This document shows, in pieces, positions 29,296 to 38,197 of a stretch of DNA of 64,000 bases (the stretch's first letter is position 1; each line of letters opens with the position of its first letter). The notes beneath the pieces were generated by a model. It had not been told where the DNA came from. It made no database searches and worked only from the letters and a program-made list of their open reading frames with translations. Source of the DNA: Aureimonas sp. AU4 (GTDB lineage Bacteria > Pseudomonadota > Alphaproteobacteria > Rhizobiales > Rhizobiaceae). The stretch is taken from NCBI RefSeq assembly GCF_001463765.1, contig NZ_BBWK01000042.1:1-64000 (forward strand), given 5' to 3'. A program made the position numbers and the translations under genes.

Positions 29296-30171
29296 TCACT
29301 TCGACGCGGAGACGTGCCGGGCGGCCGCTTCGTTTGCCGTCGCGAGGCTTTCCGCAAAGGCACGGCCGGACGCGAGCGCGGCGACGAGCGCGCCCACGAA
29401 GGCATCGCCCGCACCATGGGTGCTGACCAGACGCACCGGCAGAGCCTCGAGCGCGACCGGCGTTTCGCCGGAGCGGACGCCCGCCACGCCCGATCCGCCG
29501 GCGGTGACGACCACGGCGGGAAAGCGTGCCGCCAGGTCCTGCGCGGCCGCGGTCGCCGACGCCAGATCGGTCACCTCGCGGCCGCAGAGTTCCTCGGCCT
29601 CGATCGCATTCACGATGAGAACGTCCACCAGTGCCGCGAGTTCGTCGGGAAGGGCGCGAAACGGCGCCGCGTTCAGGCAGACCATCGCGCCGGCCCGGCG
29701 CGCGGCCCGCGCCGCGGCCGTGTTCACGGCATCCGGCACCTCGTTCTGAAGGATCAGGGCGCCGGTATCCTGCCAGAGCCCTGGATCCGAGAGGGTGGCC
29801 GGGTCGATCCTGAGGTTGGCGCCCGACACGATCACCGCGCCATAGTCGCCTTGCGCGTCGGAAATCGCGACGCTCATGCCCGATCCCGTGCCCGCCAGGC
29901 GGCGCACGCACGAGGCCTCGACGCCCGAAGCCTCGAGCCGCGCCATCAGGAAGCGACCGAACTCGTCGTCTCCGACGGCGCCCGCCATGCGAACCTTGGC
30001 GCCTGCCGTGGCGGCGCTCACGGCCTGGTTGCCGCCCTTGCCGCCGAACTTCGGGGCCCAGGCGTGGCCGGTCACCGTCTCGCCCTTGCGCGGCCTGTCG
30101 GGCGCGTCGACCATGATGTCGTAGTGCAGGCTGCCGACGACCACGATCACGGGCTGGGCGGAAGGGCTCAT
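29296..30171 (-). CDS. rbsK: Ribokinase (PfkB family)
   Basis: A 291-aa sugar kinase. The N-terminal substrate loop is KFGGKGGNQAVSAATAG (41-57). The C-terminal ATP/anion-hole motif is STHGAGDAFVGALVAALA, with the catalytic Asp in GAGD. The usual DTTGAGD reads STHGAGD. It phosphorylates ribose or a related sugar imported by the upstream ABC system. The ATG overlaps the RpiR stop by 4 bp. It is the last gene of the sugar operon, and about 290 bp without a gene follow. Confidence 0.9.
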   Translation of the reverse strand: MSPSAQPVIVVVGSLHYDIMVDAPDRPRKGETVTGHAWAPKFGGKGGNQAVSAATAGAKVRMAGAVGDDEFGRFLMARLEASGVEASCVRRLAGTGSGMSVAISDAQGDYGAVIVSGANLRIDPATLSDPGLWQDTGALILQNEVPDAVNTAAARAARRAGAMVCLNAAPFRALPDELAALVDVLIVNAIEAEELCGREVTDLASATAAAQDLAARFPAVVVTAGGSGVAGVRSGETPVALEALPVRLVSTHGAGDAFVGALVAALASGRAFAESLATANEAAARHVSASK

Positions 30172-31037
30172 GTGTTCCGTCGCTTGGTTTTGACGGCCCC
30201 CATCGTGGCCGCGAGGTTGCGTTCGGCCGCCTTGAGGTCGCGCTGGGCGACGGCGGCGAAGACGGCGTCGAGGATGATGAGCTGGGCGACGCGCGCCGCC
30301 GCGTTCTCGCCGAGCAGCGGCGACCCTTGCGCCGTCGAGCAGAGGACGACGTCGGCGATCTCGGCGATCGGAGACGTGGCATAGTTGGTGAGCGCGATGG
30401 TGCGCGCCCCGCGCCTGCGGGCGAGCTCCAGCGGCTCGAGGACGGCCGTCGTCTGGCCCGAATGCGAGAAGGCGATGGCGACGTCCCCTTCCGAAAGGAG
30501 CGCGGCCGACATCAGCATCATGTGCGCGTCGTCGAAGACGCTGGTGCGCACGCCGATGCGCAGGAACTTGTGGGCGACGTCGCGCGCGATCTGGGCCGAG
30601 CCGCCGATGCCGTAGAGATCGCGCTGGCGGGCCGCGAAGATGAGGTCGGCCGCGCGCTCGAAGGCCTCCGGGTCGAGGATCGAGAGCGTTTCCTCGAGCG
30701 CGTGGATCGAGGTGCGGAAGACCTTCTGCGCGATCTGCGGCCCGGTGTCGTCGGGCGAGAGTTCCTGGTGGAGGTCGGTGGTCGGCAGTCGGTTGTAGTC
30801 GGCGATGCCGGCGCGAAAGTCCTTGAAGCCGGAAAAGCCGAGCTTCTTGGCGATCTTGACGAGCATCGCCTCCGAGACGCCCGCGTCGTCCGCCACGCTT
30901 TTCAGGGCCGTGGTCTCGTCGAAGTCGCGGCGGCCGAGGATCATCTCGACCACCCGTGCCTCCAGCGGCGTCAGCTGCGGCATCATCATGCGGATCCGGG
31001 GACCGACGGTCCTCGGATCGCTGAAAGACATGTTCAT
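30168..31037 (-). CDS. RpiR-family transcriptional regulator with SIS domain
   Basis: A 289-aa regulator. The N-terminal HTH_6 domain (about 18-90) includes TALKSVADDAGVSEAMLVKIAKKLGFSGF. A SIS sugar-phosphate-binding domain runs from about 125 to 265 (DLYGIGGSAQIARDVAHKFLRIG, then VAIAFSHSGQTTAVLEPLELARRRGA). The ATG at 31037 overlaps the permease stop (ATGA). It probably senses a phosphorylated sugar and controls its own operon. The inverted repeat at 35770-35791 is a candidate site. Context recalls E. coli alsR, which regulates allose uptake. Confidence 0.9.
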   Translation of the reverse strand: MNMSFSDPRTVGPRIRMMMPQLTPLEARVVEMILGRRDFDETTALKSVADDAGVSEAMLVKIAKKLGFSGFKDFRAGIADYNRLPTTDLHQELSPDDTGPQIAQKVFRTSIHALEETLSILDPEAFERAADLIFAARQRDLYGIGGSAQIARDVAHKFLRIGVRTSVFDDAHMMLMSAALLSEGDVAIAFSHSGQTTAVLEPLELARRRGARTIALTNYATSPIAEIADVVLCSTAQGSPLLGENAAARVAQLIILDAVFAAVAQRDLKAAERNLAATMGAVKTKRRNT

Positions 31038-32005
31038 CCCCGTCCCCTGGTCGCGCGATCGATCAGCATCGCGACAAGGATGATAAGGCCGGTGGCGAGA
31101 AGCTGATAGAAGGCCTGGACGTTGAGGAGCGTCAGGCCGTTGCGCAGGGATCCGAGGATGATGGCGCCCAGGATCGTGCCGACCACCGACCCCTTGCCGC
31201 CCATCAGCGAGGCGCCGCCGATCGCGGCCGCCGCGATCGCGTCGAGCTCCCACAGGTTGCCGAGCGTCGGGTCGGCGGCGCCGAGGCGCCCGACGAGGAT
31301 GAGGCCCGCGATGGAGGCGAGGCCGCCCGAGATCACGTAGGCCGCGATCTTGGTCATCGCGACCGGGACGCCCGCGATGTGCGAGGCCTCCTCGTTGCCG
31401 CCGACCGCCAGGAAATACTCGCCGAGCGGGGTCTTGTTGAGGACGACCCAGACCGCGAAGGCGAGGATCGCGACGAGGACGACGGGCGTCGGGACGCCGA
31501 GGATGCTGCCGTTGAACAGGGCTCGGAACTCGGGGGGAATGCCGAAGACCGGGTTGCCGCCCGTGTAGATCAGCGCCGAGGCGCGGTAGAGCGAGAGCGT
31601 GCCGAGCGTCACGATGAAGGGCTGGAGCCCGCCATAGGCGACAAGCGCCCCGTTCACCGCCCCGGCTGCCATGCCGAACAGGATGGCAGCCGGAATGGCG
31701 ATGATGATCGGCGCGCCGCCGACCATCATGGCCGCGGCCGCGACCGCGGCGATCGCCGCCGTCGGGCCGACCGACAGGTCGATGCCGCCCGAGATGATCA
31801 CGAGCGTCATGCCGAGCGCCACGCAGGCGTTGATCGAGGACTGCTGCAGGATGTTGAGGAGATTGCGCTCGGTCAGGAAGTTGGGGCTGAGCGCGGCGAA
31901 GACGCCGACGATCACGAGCAGGCCGATGAGCGTGCCGGCGTCGCGCAGGCCGAAGCCGAGCTTGAGGCCGCGGCTCGGGGCGGGAAGGCTGTCGGTGGAT
32001 GTCAT
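31034..32005 (-). CDS. rbsC: Sugar ABC transporter permease RbsC
   Basis: A 323-aa permease of the RbsC/BPD_transp_2 class. It has the core SINACVALGMTLVIISGGIDLSVG near 60-82, and AGLILVGRLGAADPTLGNLWELDAIAAAAIGGASLMGGKGSV near the C-terminus. About eight to ten helices are present. The start MTSTDSLPAP at 32005 lies 5 bp after the rbsA stop. Longer upstream frames run inside rbsA. Confidence 0.92.
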   Translation of the reverse strand: MTSTDSLPAPSRGLKLGFGLRDAGTLIGLLVIVGVFAALSPNFLTERNLLNILQQSSINACVALGMTLVIISGGIDLSVGPTAAIAAVAAAAMMVGGAPIIIAIPAAILFGMAAGAVNGALVAYGGLQPFIVTLGTLSLYRASALIYTGGNPVFGIPPEFRALFNGSILGVPTPVVLVAILAFAVWVVLNKTPLGEYFLAVGGNEEASHIAGVPVAMTKIAAYVISGGLASIAGLILVGRLGAADPTLGNLWELDAIAAAAIGGASLMGGKGSVVGTILGAIILGSLRNGLTLLNVQAFYQLLATGLIILVAMLIDRATRGRG

Positions 32006-32010
32006 GAGCG

Positions 32011-33573
32011 TCACTGCCCCGGACGAGAGGAATGGGAGGCGGAGCCGGCGGACTTCGGTTCGGATTGGGGCACGGCGAGCGAGACGATTGCCCGCTCGCT
32101 GATCGCGTCCCGCTCCAGGATGCCGGCGATACGGCCCTCGCGCATGACGAGCACGCGGTCGGAAACGCGCAGGATCTCGGGCAGCTCGGACGAGACCACG
32201 ATCACCGAGCGCCCTTCGGCGGCCAGCCGCTCGATCAGCGCGTAGATCTCGGCCTTGGCGCCGACGTCGATGCCGCGCGTCGGCTCGTCGAACAGGAGGA
32301 TGCGGGCGCCGGCCGCGATCCATCGGCCGATGATGGCCTTCTGCTGGTTGCCGCCCGAGAACTGCCCGATCGGGCGCTCGACGTCGAGCGGGCGCAGGTT
32401 CATGTCGCGCATCAGCTTCAGGCTCTCGGCCTGGAGGGCGCGGCGGCGCACGAAGCCGGCGCGCGAGAAGCGGCGCATGGAGGAGAGGGCGATGTTGGAG
32501 CGGATCGAGCGGCGCGCGACGATGCCGTCGCGCTTGCGCTCCTCGGGCAGAAGGCCGAGCCCCGCGCGGATGGCCGTTCGCGGATTGCCGAGCGACAACG
32601 GCCGGCCCTCGACCCGGATCGAACCGCGGTCGGGCCGGTCGACGCCGGCGACGAGGCGAAGAAGCTCCGTGCGTCCCGCGCCGACGAGGCCAGAGATGCC
32701 GAGCACCTCGCCGCGCCGCAATTGAAAGCTCGCGTCGCGAACGGCCGACCCGCGCGAGAGGTTCTCGACGTCGAGCACGATCTCGCTCGTGGCGAAGCCC
32801 TTGTGCTCGGCATGGGCCAGCTCGCGCCCGACCATGCGCGAGACCACCTCGGCCTCCGTGGTCTCCGCCATCCTGACATCGGCGACCTTGCGCCCGTCGC
32901 GCAGGATCGTCGCCGTGTCGCAGACGCGGAACACCTCGTCCATCTTGTGGCTGACGTAGATGATCGACACGCCGCTCGCCGAAAGGTCGCGGATCAGAAG
33001 GGCGAGGCGATCGAACTCGGCCGGGGTCAGGCTCGAGGTCGGCTCGTCCATCGCGATGATCTTGGCGTCCTCCATCAGGGCGCGGGCGATCTCGACGATC
33101 TGGCGCTGGGCGACCTTCAGGGTACGAATGGGAGCGGACGGGTCGATCGAGGCGTCGAGGGGGGCAAGGGCCTCGCGCGCCCGGCGCTCCTGCGCCCGCC
33201 GATCGACGAGAAGGCCGCCGGCCATGCGCAGGGGGCGGCCGAGGAACATGTTCTGCGCGACGGTCAGCTCGGGAACGTGCTGGAGTTCCTGGTGGATCAT
33301 CGCGATGCCGGCGCGCCGCGCAACGAGCGGCCCATGGCCGGTCACGCGCACGCCGTCCACCGCGATCGTGCCGCCGGAGGGCTCCATGACCCCCGACAGA
33401 ATGCGAAGGAGCGTGGACTTGCCGGCGCCGTTCTCGCCGAGCAACCCGTGGACCGAGCCGGGTGCGACGCTCATCGACACGCCGTCGAGGGCGCGCAGGG
33501 AACCGAAGCTCTTGCCGATATCGCTCAGGGTCAGACGTTCCGACGCAAGGCGCTCGGTCGACGGGGTGTTCAT
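32011..33573 (-). CDS. rbsA: Sugar ABC transporter double ATPase RbsA
   Basis: A 520-aa protein with two ATPase domains. Domain 1 has Walker A GENGAGKS near 51-58, signature LKVAQRQIVEIARALM and Walker B IIAMDEPTSSL. Domain 2 has a degenerate Walker A (GLVGAGRTELLR), the FSGGNQQKAIIGRW signature and the LLFDEPTRGIDVGAK Walker B. This asymmetry is standard for RbsA/MglA. It lies between the strong hairpin that follows rbsB and rbsC. Confidence 0.93.
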   Translation of the reverse strand: MNTPSTERLASERLTLSDIGKSFGSLRALDGVSMSVAPGSVHGLLGENGAGKSTLLRILSGVMEPSGGTIAVDGVRVTGHGPLVARRAGIAMIHQELQHVPELTVAQNMFLGRPLRMAGGLLVDRRAQERRAREALAPLDASIDPSAPIRTLKVAQRQIVEIARALMEDAKIIAMDEPTSSLTPAEFDRLALLIRDLSASGVSIIYVSHKMDEVFRVCDTATILRDGRKVADVRMAETTEAEVVSRMVGRELAHAEHKGFATSEIVLDVENLSRGSAVRDASFQLRRGEVLGISGLVGAGRTELLRLVAGVDRPDRGSIRVEGRPLSLGNPRTAIRAGLGLLPEERKRDGIVARRSIRSNIALSSMRRFSRAGFVRRRALQAESLKLMRDMNLRPLDVERPIGQFSGGNQQKAIIGRWIAAGARILLFDEPTRGIDVGAKAEIYALIERLAAEGRSVIVVSSELPEILRVSDRVLVMREGRIAGILERDAISERAIVSLAVPQSEPKSAGSASHSSRPGQ

Positions 33574-33601
33574 GGCGCTCCCTCCCGGAGACGTATCGGG
33601 A

Positions 33602-33634
33602 CCGGCCGGGGCGCGGCTCGCGCGCCCCGGCCGG
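33602..33634 (-). terminator. Strong intercistronic hairpin after rbsB
   Basis: CCGGCCGGGGCGCG (33602-33615) and its exact complement at 33621-33634 make a 14-bp perfect stem with a 5-nt loop. It lies 7 bp after the rbsB stop and before rbsA. There is no T-run. It should protect the rbsB 3' end and cut read-through into rbsA, giving more binding protein than ATPase. Confidence 0.7.
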
Positions 33635-33641
33635 ACTGAGG

Positions 33642-34697
33642 TCAGTTGGCGGACTGCTTGAGGAGCGTCTCGCGCAGGGCGTCGCCCTTCGCCGCGAAGG
33701 CCTCGACATTGTCCTTGGTGATCAGCGCCTGCGGGGTGGAGACGACGCGCGGCAGATCCTGCTTGCCGACGAGGCGCAGGGCGACCTCCATCGCGACCTC
33801 GCCGGTCAGCACCGGGAAGGAGTCCACCGTGCCGGTGAGGTCGCCGGCCTTGATCGAGGCGTAGGCGTCCGAGATGCCGTCGGTGCCGAACACCACGACC
33901 TTGTCCTTGAGGCCGGCGGCCTTCACGGCCTCCACGACGCCCAGCGCCATGCCGTCGTTGTTGGCGTAGAAGCCGACGAGGTCGGGGTTCTGCTGGAGGA
34001 TGGTCGCGGCCGCGTCGTAGGCGACCTGGCGGTCCCAGTTACCGGGAACGCTGGCGACCACGGTGAACTTGCCGCCTTCCGCGATGGTCTCGGAGAAGCC
34101 CTTGGTGCGCTGGCCGGCGGCGAAGACGCCCGCCTGGCCCTCGATCACCGCGACCTTGCCGCCCTCGGGACGGTTCTGGAGGAACCACTTGGCGACGCGC
34201 ACGCCGTTGTCGCGCTGCACGTTGCCGACATAGTGCTTCACGCTCGGGATCACGGCGTCGTTGACGTTGACGACAGGGATGCCCTGGGCCTCGGCGCTTT
34301 CCAGCGCGGGCTGGAGGTTGTTGTCGGTCTGCGGCGAGAGAAGCAGCGCGGCGAAGCCCTGGCTGATCAGGTTCTCGGCGATCGAGAGCTGGCCGAGCTG
34401 GTCGCCCTCGCTCTGCGCGGCCTGATAGACGACCTCGACGCCGGCCTTCTTGGCATAGGCCTCGTAGCCCTCACCGAGCGAGCGCCAGTATTCGTTGGTC
34501 AGCGTCTTCGACACGCCGCCGATGCGGGTGCCGGCCGGAGCCGCGGGCACCGCGCCGAACTTGGCGTCGAGCTGCGACCACTCGATGCGGTTCGTCTCGG
34601 TGTCGGAGTTGAGGGGGGCGAGCGTCTGGGCGAAGGCGGCGGCACTGACGAGCGACAGGGCGCAGCCGACCACGAGGGCCTTCAGCTTGATGGTCAT
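33642..34697 (-). CDS. rbsB: Sugar ABC transporter periplasmic binding protein (RbsB/AlsB type)
   Basis: A 351-aa family-4 binding protein. The signal peptide is MTIKLKALVVGCALSLVSAA(AFAQ). An extra 45 residues precede GTRIGGVSKTLTNEYW, so it is longer than E. coli RbsB. The blocks SEGDQLGQLSIAENL, VAVIEGQAGVFAAGQRTKGF, NWDRQVAYDAAATILQQNP and YANNDGMALGVVEAVKAAG follow the D-allose binding protein pattern more closely than RbsB, so allose or allulose is a real alternative to ribose. A strong hairpin follows the gene. Confidence 0.88.
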   Translation of the reverse strand: MTIKLKALVVGCALSLVSAAAFAQTLAPLNSDTETNRIEWSQLDAKFGAVPAAPAGTRIGGVSKTLTNEYWRSLGEGYEAYAKKAGVEVVYQAAQSEGDQLGQLSIAENLISQGFAALLLSPQTDNNLQPALESAEAQGIPVVNVNDAVIPSVKHYVGNVQRDNGVRVAKWFLQNRPEGGKVAVIEGQAGVFAAGQRTKGFSETIAEGGKFTVVASVPGNWDRQVAYDAAATILQQNPDLVGFYANNDGMALGVVEAVKAAGLKDKVVVFGTDGISDAYASIKAGDLTGTVDSFPVLTGEVAMEVALRLVGKQDLPRVVSTPQALITKDNVEAFAAKGDALRETLLKQSAN

Positions 34698-34762
34698 GGG
34701 GTTGGTTCCTCCCGTTGGACAGTTGCCGGGCAGGCCTCGCGGCCCGGCGCGCGGTCTGAAGG

Positions 34763-35746
34763 TCAGGCCGCGATCATCGCGGCGTTGACGATGCTCTGGC
34801 TCGCGACACCGTCCTGGCGGCTCTGGGCCTCTCCCAGACGGTTGTCGGCGTCGAGACGGTCGGCAACCGTGAGGAGCCGCCGGACGGTCTCGATGTTGGT
34901 CTCGCACTCCGCCACCGGGTCGAGACCCGAGGCGTCGGGGAAGGTGTCGAAGTAGAGGGCGCCCGCGTAGCCGTCGCGGCGGATCTGGCGCAGGAGCTCC
35001 AGCGTCGAGCGCAGGTGCACAGCGCCCACCATCAGACCGTCGTCGCGCTTGGCGTAGCCGTCGTTGAGATGGACGCCGAGGAGCTTCGAGCGGCGATGGA
35101 TGAGATGGGCGGCATAGGCGGGCTGCTCGCCGGCATAGAGCGCGTGGGCGAAATCGAGGGTGACGCCGAGGTTCGCGGCGCCGACCTCGTCGATCGCCAG
35201 CAGCGTCGTCGCGCAGTCGCGCAGAAGGGCGTGGGCGCGCGGCTCGTCGGGCTTGTACTCGATCGAGATCTGGCAGGCGGGATCGTGCTCGGCGACCTCG
35301 CGGATACCCGCGATCTCGAGATCCCAGGCCTCGGCGTAGTCGAGCTGGAAGTTGTAGTCGAAGCCGTCCTGGCCGAGCCAGAGCGTCATCAGGTCAGCAC
35401 CCATGGCGCGCGCCGCGTCGACGCCGCGCTTGGTCATGTCGATCGCCTCGCGCCTCACGGATTTATCCGGGTTCGTGAAGGCGCCGAGCTTGAAGGCCGG
35501 GTTGGTGTAGTAGCGCATCGCGAGGCCGTTGACCGCGAGGCCGAGGTCGCCGATGCGCCTACCGACGGTTGCCGGGTCGTCCTTGACGTGGTCGGGGAAG
35601 TTCAGGTCGACATCCGTCAAACCCTTCGCCGTCGCGGCGCGTTCGGCCATCTGCATGAAGGTCGGCTTGCCCGAAAGGTCCGGCCAGTAGAGGTGCGGCG
35701 CGGAGCCGAAGGAGTTGAGGCGGGTGGCGAAACGGGAGAGGGTCAT
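34763..35746 (-). CDS. Sugar isomerase/epimerase (xylose-isomerase-like TIM barrel)
   Basis: A 327-aa TIM-barrel protein of the AP-endonuclease-2 superfamily. Metal-site motifs in order are QISIEYKPDEPR, VTLDFAHALYAGE, LLGVHLNDGYAKRDDGL and ALYFDTFPDAS, i.e. the Glu, Asp, His and Asp set used by ketose epimerases and isomerases. The length matches the xylose-isomerase-like subset in rhizobial sugar operons. It heads the sugar operon and should interconvert the imported sugar before phosphorylation. The substrate cannot be read from the sequence. Confidence 0.82.
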   Translation of the reverse strand: MTLSRFATRLNSFGSAPHLYWPDLSGKPTFMQMAERAATAKGLTDVDLNFPDHVKDDPATVGRRIGDLGLAVNGLAMRYYTNPAFKLGAFTNPDKSVRREAIDMTKRGVDAARAMGADLMTLWLGQDGFDYNFQLDYAEAWDLEIAGIREVAEHDPACQISIEYKPDEPRAHALLRDCATTLLAIDEVGAANLGVTLDFAHALYAGEQPAYAAHLIHRRSKLLGVHLNDGYAKRDDGLMVGAVHLRSTLELLRQIRRDGYAGALYFDTFPDASGLDPVAECETNIETVRRLLTVADRLDADNRLGEAQSRQDGVASQSIVNAAMIAA

Positions 35747-35769
35747 GAAAGCTCCGCTGAACTGCTGCT

Positions 35770-35791
35770 ACTTTACAATATAACGTAAAGT
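35770..35791. promoter_or_regulatory. Inverted repeat before the sugar operon
   Basis: ACTTTAC (35770-35776) and GTAAAGT (35785-35791) are perfect arms around an 8-bp AT-rich spacer, 24 bp before the isomerase start. It is the natural operator candidate for the RpiR-type regulator in the operon. Confidence 0.6.
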
Positions 35792-36230
35792 CGTCAAGTG
35801 GCAGGCCGAAGCGTCTCACGGCGATCCCGCCCGGTGCTGCCGCTTGAGCCTATCCGGGCTTGTCGCGGCTACCCGGACGCAGCCACCCCGGTTTGGGGAC
35901 GTCACACAGACTCCGGTCAGGCGAGCCGGCGCCGCCGCATGTCGGCATCGCTCCCTCGCCGGCCCGTTCGACTTCACGACAGACCACCTCGGGCGGAAAG
36001 CGAGTGTTCGCTCGAAAGAAGGTCGAGAAAGCGGCGCTGCCTTGGGCTTGGGCCGCGCTGCGTTCGGGGAGGGTCAGCCGTTCGCGATCCGGATGTGTCG
36101 CGACCCGATCGCCAGGTTGTCGGGAAAAGCGCGAGCAGATCCCGTCGGCCCCGAGGGTTGTCGTCCGTGCTCGATACGGTCGGATCGCCAACCGGTCGCC
36201 GCGGGCATCCTGGCCGGCGGTCCGGGGCGC
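35792..36230. other. Gene-free stretch, 439 bp
   Basis: It lies between the sugar-operon promoter and the end of the sarcosine-oxidase gene. Several frames are open, but none has a ribosome-binding site, a plausible start and a recognisable product. No repeat stands out. Confidence 0.45.
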
Positions 36231-37394
36231 CTAGCCGAAGCGGCGGAGCGAGAAGGGGGCAAGGTCCGCGATCGAATCGGAATCGCCGGCGAGGCCAGCG
36301 GCCAGCGCAGCGCCCAGACCCGCCGAGTGCTTGAAGCCGTGGCCCGAACAGGCCGAGACGACGGTGACGCGGCTCATCGACGGATGCCGGTCGACGATGA
36401 AGCCGCCGTCCGGCGTCACGGTGTAGAGGCAGGCGAGGGCGTCGTCGGCCCCGGGCCGAACGCCCCGCAAGCGACCGGTGAGGTGGCGAGCGTACATCTC
36501 GTCGGATTCCGCGGGATCGACCCGCTTCCAGCCGGCGCCGGGATCGGTGTCCCGCTCGGTCTGCTCCGTCGCGACCTTGACGCGCCGCTCGCCCGGCAAG
36601 GGCGGAAAGCCGTAGAAGTGATCGCCCTCGCGGTCCCCAAGCATCCGGATATAGACCGGATCGCGGGACGAGATCGGCGCCTCGGCCGCAAGCGGAAACC
36701 AATGCAGGACCTGCCGTCGCACGCTCAGGAGCCGATCGAACGGCGCGCCGAGCAGCGAGGCGGTCCATGCGCCGGCCGCAACCACCGCGACGGGCGCCCG
36801 CCAGTCGCCGCGGGCGGTGCGCAGGACGACGCCGGAGCCGTCGTCCTCGAGGCCGAGGACGTCCGTGTTCGCCTCGACAAGCGCCCCGTTCCGCCGAGCC
36901 CGCGCGAGCTGCTCGGCGATGCAGCGCTCGGGCCGAACGTATCCGCCGCCCGGCTCGAAGCAGCCGATCGTCCCGTGCGTGTCGTCCATGAACGGGAAGC
37001 GCGCTGCGATCTCGTCGCCGGCGAGCGCCTCGTGCGAGATGCCCGCACGCTCTGCGACGCGAAGGGTCCGGTGGACGAAGTCGCTCTTGCCTTCGCCCCC
37101 GGTCGCCTCGGGACCCATGACCAGCGTTCCGCAGGCGGTGAAGAGCTCCGCGCCCGTTTCCCGCTCGATCTCCCGCCAGATCTGATGGGACCGGGTGACG
37201 AGGGGCACGTAGGCGTCGCCCTCGGCGACGGCGCGACGGGTGATGCGCGTTTCGCCGTGGCTGGAGCCTTCCGCGTGAGGCGGGGTGTGCCGGTCGAAGC
37301 CGACCGCCCGGGCGCCGCGTGCCGCCAATTGATCGAGCACGGCGCTCCCCATCGCGCCGAGGCCGACCACGAGAACGTCCGCGCGGCTCGCCAT
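36231..37394 (-). CDS. solA: Monomeric sarcosine oxidase / N-methyl amino-acid oxidase family flavoprotein
   Basis: A 387-aa flavoprotein. The FAD-binding fold is DVLVVGLGAMGSAVLDQLAARG (6-27), followed by HTPPHAEGSSHGETRITRRA, typical of this family. LACLYTVTPDGGFIVD contains the Cys that carries covalent FAD in monomeric sarcosine oxidase, and SACSGHGFKHSAGLG is the flavin-side loop. It oxidises an N-methyl or N-substituted amino acid to an imine with release of peroxide. The start at 37394 is 14 bp after the DUF1684 stop, so it is the last gene of the second peptide-type importer operon. The solA symbol is by family only. Confidence 0.85.
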   Translation of the reverse strand: MASRADVLVVGLGAMGSAVLDQLAARGARAVGFDRHTPPHAEGSSHGETRITRRAVAEGDAYVPLVTRSHQIWREIERETGAELFTACGTLVMGPEATGGEGKSDFVHRTLRVAERAGISHEALAGDEIAARFPFMDDTHGTIGCFEPGGGYVRPERCIAEQLARARRNGALVEANTDVLGLEDDGSGVVLRTARGDWRAPVAVVAAGAWTASLLGAPFDRLLSVRRQVLHWFPLAAEAPISSRDPVYIRMLGDREGDHFYGFPPLPGERRVKVATEQTERDTDPGAGWKRVDPAESDEMYARHLTGRLRGVRPGADDALACLYTVTPDGGFIVDRHPSMSRVTVVSACSGHGFKHSAGLGAALAAGLAGDSDSIADLAPFSLRRFG

Positions 37395-37408
37395 TCGCGC
37401 CCCTTGCC

Positions 37409-38197
37409 TCAGTGCGCCGGCGGCGCGAGCTCGCCCGCCTCGACCCGGACGGCCAAGACGTTTCCGGGCGGGGGCAGGGGGCAGACCGCGAAGTCGGTGA
37501 AGGCGCAAGGGGGGCTGACCGCGCGATTGAAGTCGAGGAGGATCGTCGTCTCGGTCACGTCCTCGCCGAACAGGAAGCGGGCGGCCGGATAGGTCTCGCC
37601 GGTCCGGGCGGTCGCGTCGCGGAAGACGAACTGGGGCCGCTCGGGCGTGCCATGCGTGGCCAAGAGCTCGAACCGCTGGCCGGCGTGCTCGAAGACCGCC
37701 TTGTGCGTCGCCTCGACGGCGGTGCGGATCGAGCGGCTCGTGTCGATCTCGACGGCTTCCGGCGCGTCCAGCCGGACCCACTGCGCTTCGATGCGCCAGG
37801 ACGGGTCGAACGGGAAGGTCTCGAGCTTCGGCCGGTCCTCCTTCGCGATCGGCCGCGTATCGCGAACGCGCAGGGCGTTCTCGCCGTTCAGCGTCGTCAC
37901 CTCCAGAAGCAGGTGGCCGCTCGTGAAGCGCGGCGGGGCGGACTTCGACAGGGCGAGGCGCTGCTCGGGCCCGCCCTCCGCCGGCTGGAAGCGCACGCCG
38001 TCCGTGTCCTGCGTGAGCGTGCCGACATGGTCCGGACCGGACGGCAGCACGATGTCGTTGTCGGCGGCGCTGCCGACCCGCGTCGCGCCGTTCTCCAGCG
38101 GGTAGCGGCCGACGATGTTGAGCCAGCCGTCGGCCGCTGCAAGCGCGTCCATGCGGCGCTCGCGCCAGTCGCGAAATTCGGTTTCTAGATCGCTCAT
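37409..38197 (-). CDS. DUF1684-family protein
   Basis: A 262-aa cytoplasmic protein starting MSDLETEFRDWRERRMDAL. The conserved C-terminal block SPPCAFTDFAVCPLPPPGNVL identifies the DUF1684 family, with its invariant Cys pair and NPPC-like loop. An all-beta fold is likely (many WLNIVGRYPL-type strands). The enzymatic role is unknown to me. It overlaps the upstream ATPase stop by 4 bp (ATGA), so it belongs to the importer operon. Confidence 0.8.
   Translation of the reverse strand: MSDLETEFRDWRERRMDALAAADGWLNIVGRYPLENGATRVGSAADNDIVLPSGPDHVGTLTQDTDGVRFQPAEGGPEQRLALSKSAPPRFTSGHLLLEVTTLNGENALRVRDTRPIAKEDRPKLETFPFDPSWRIEAQWVRLDAPEAVEIDTSRSIRTAVEATHKAVFEHAGQRFELLATHGTPERPQFVFRDATARTGETYPAARFLFGEDVTETTILLDFNRAVSPPCAFTDFAVCPLPPPGNVLAVRVEAGELAPPAH

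Noticed and set aside
35850-36191. Overlapping frames in the 35.8-36.2 kb gap
   Set aside because: No start signals or family features. I also saw no remnant of a known gene that would justify a pseudogene call.
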